Source: Clostridia bacterium (lineage in GTDB: Bacteria; Bacillota; Clostridia; Christensenellales; Aristaeellaceae). From it: a stretch of DNA of 12,558 nucleotides. The stretch is from contig JAEDGL010000067.1 in NCBI GenBank assembly GCA_016297535.1, forward strand, positions 1 to 12,558. The letters are read 5' to 3'. Under the pieces are notes generated by a model that was given only the letters and a program-made list of their open reading frames with translations, made no database searches and was not told where the DNA came from. Positions 12,554 through 12,558 of this stretch are shown piece by piece; the stretch's first letter is position 1, and every line of letters starts with the position of its first letter. Position numbers and translations under genes: made by a program.

Positions 12554-12558
12554 GCCTT

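Noticed and set aside
10591..12558. Repeats considered as a CRISPR array
   Set aside because: Copies are few, palindromic, of unequal spacing and without a constant spacer length; no cas gene is present.

Overview
The window reads as chromosomal DNA of a GC-rich, endospore-forming member of the Firmicutes, most likely class Clostridia. The evidence is a complete eight-gene spoIIIA operon, Shine-Dalgarno sites of the AGGAGG type, a pheS-pheT pair of the Firmicutes kind and palindromic intergenic repeats. I cannot name a genus.

Layout. Positions 1-482 hold the 3' part of pheS, followed by pheT (565-2955). A gene-free stretch (2956-3283) holds degenerate palindromic repeats, a strong rho-independent terminator (3152-3186) and then a good match to a sigma-E promoter (3225-3253). 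This promoter precedes a secreted L,D-transpeptidase with a C-terminal peptidoglycan-binding domain (3284-3967). Fifteen bases later spoIIIAA begins, and spoIIIAA to spoIIIAH run without a break to 8461, mostly with stop/start overlaps of 1-4 nt. The transpeptidase therefore looks like the first gene of a nine-gene mother-cell sporulation operon. A perfect hairpin (8467-8495) ends the operon and also serves the convergent DUF1622 membrane-protein gene (8507-8878, minus). Divergent from that is hemW (8933-10099), whose stop codon overlaps a GNAT acetyltransferase gene (10096-10590).

From 10819 to about 12280, on the minus strand, lies a compact three-gene operon of cysteine-rich proteins of unknown function: a zinc-ribbon protein, a DUF3788-DUF3795 fusion, and a stand-alone DUF3795 protein.

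The three intergenic regions (2956-3151, 10591-10809, 12334-12558) carry members of one modular palindromic repeat family. Units begin with a TCAG-NN-TGTCGA-like end next to a hairpin. Their internal stems show compensatory A:T/G:C changes. In two places the adjacent hairpin is duplicated as a direct repeat on both sides of a unit.

How the genes work together: PheS and PheT form one tRNA synthetase. SpoIIIAA-AH build the mother-cell half of the channel linking mother cell and forespore during engulfment. The leading transpeptidase may act on peptidoglycan at that interface (inference). HemW is a heme chaperone. The cysteine-rich cluster has no assigned role.

The best leads are the sigma-E-linked transpeptidase, an unusually short SpoIIIAG lacking the long insertion of its Bacillus counterpart, the repeat family with hairpin duplications, and an apparent ACG start codon in the zinc-ribbon gene.
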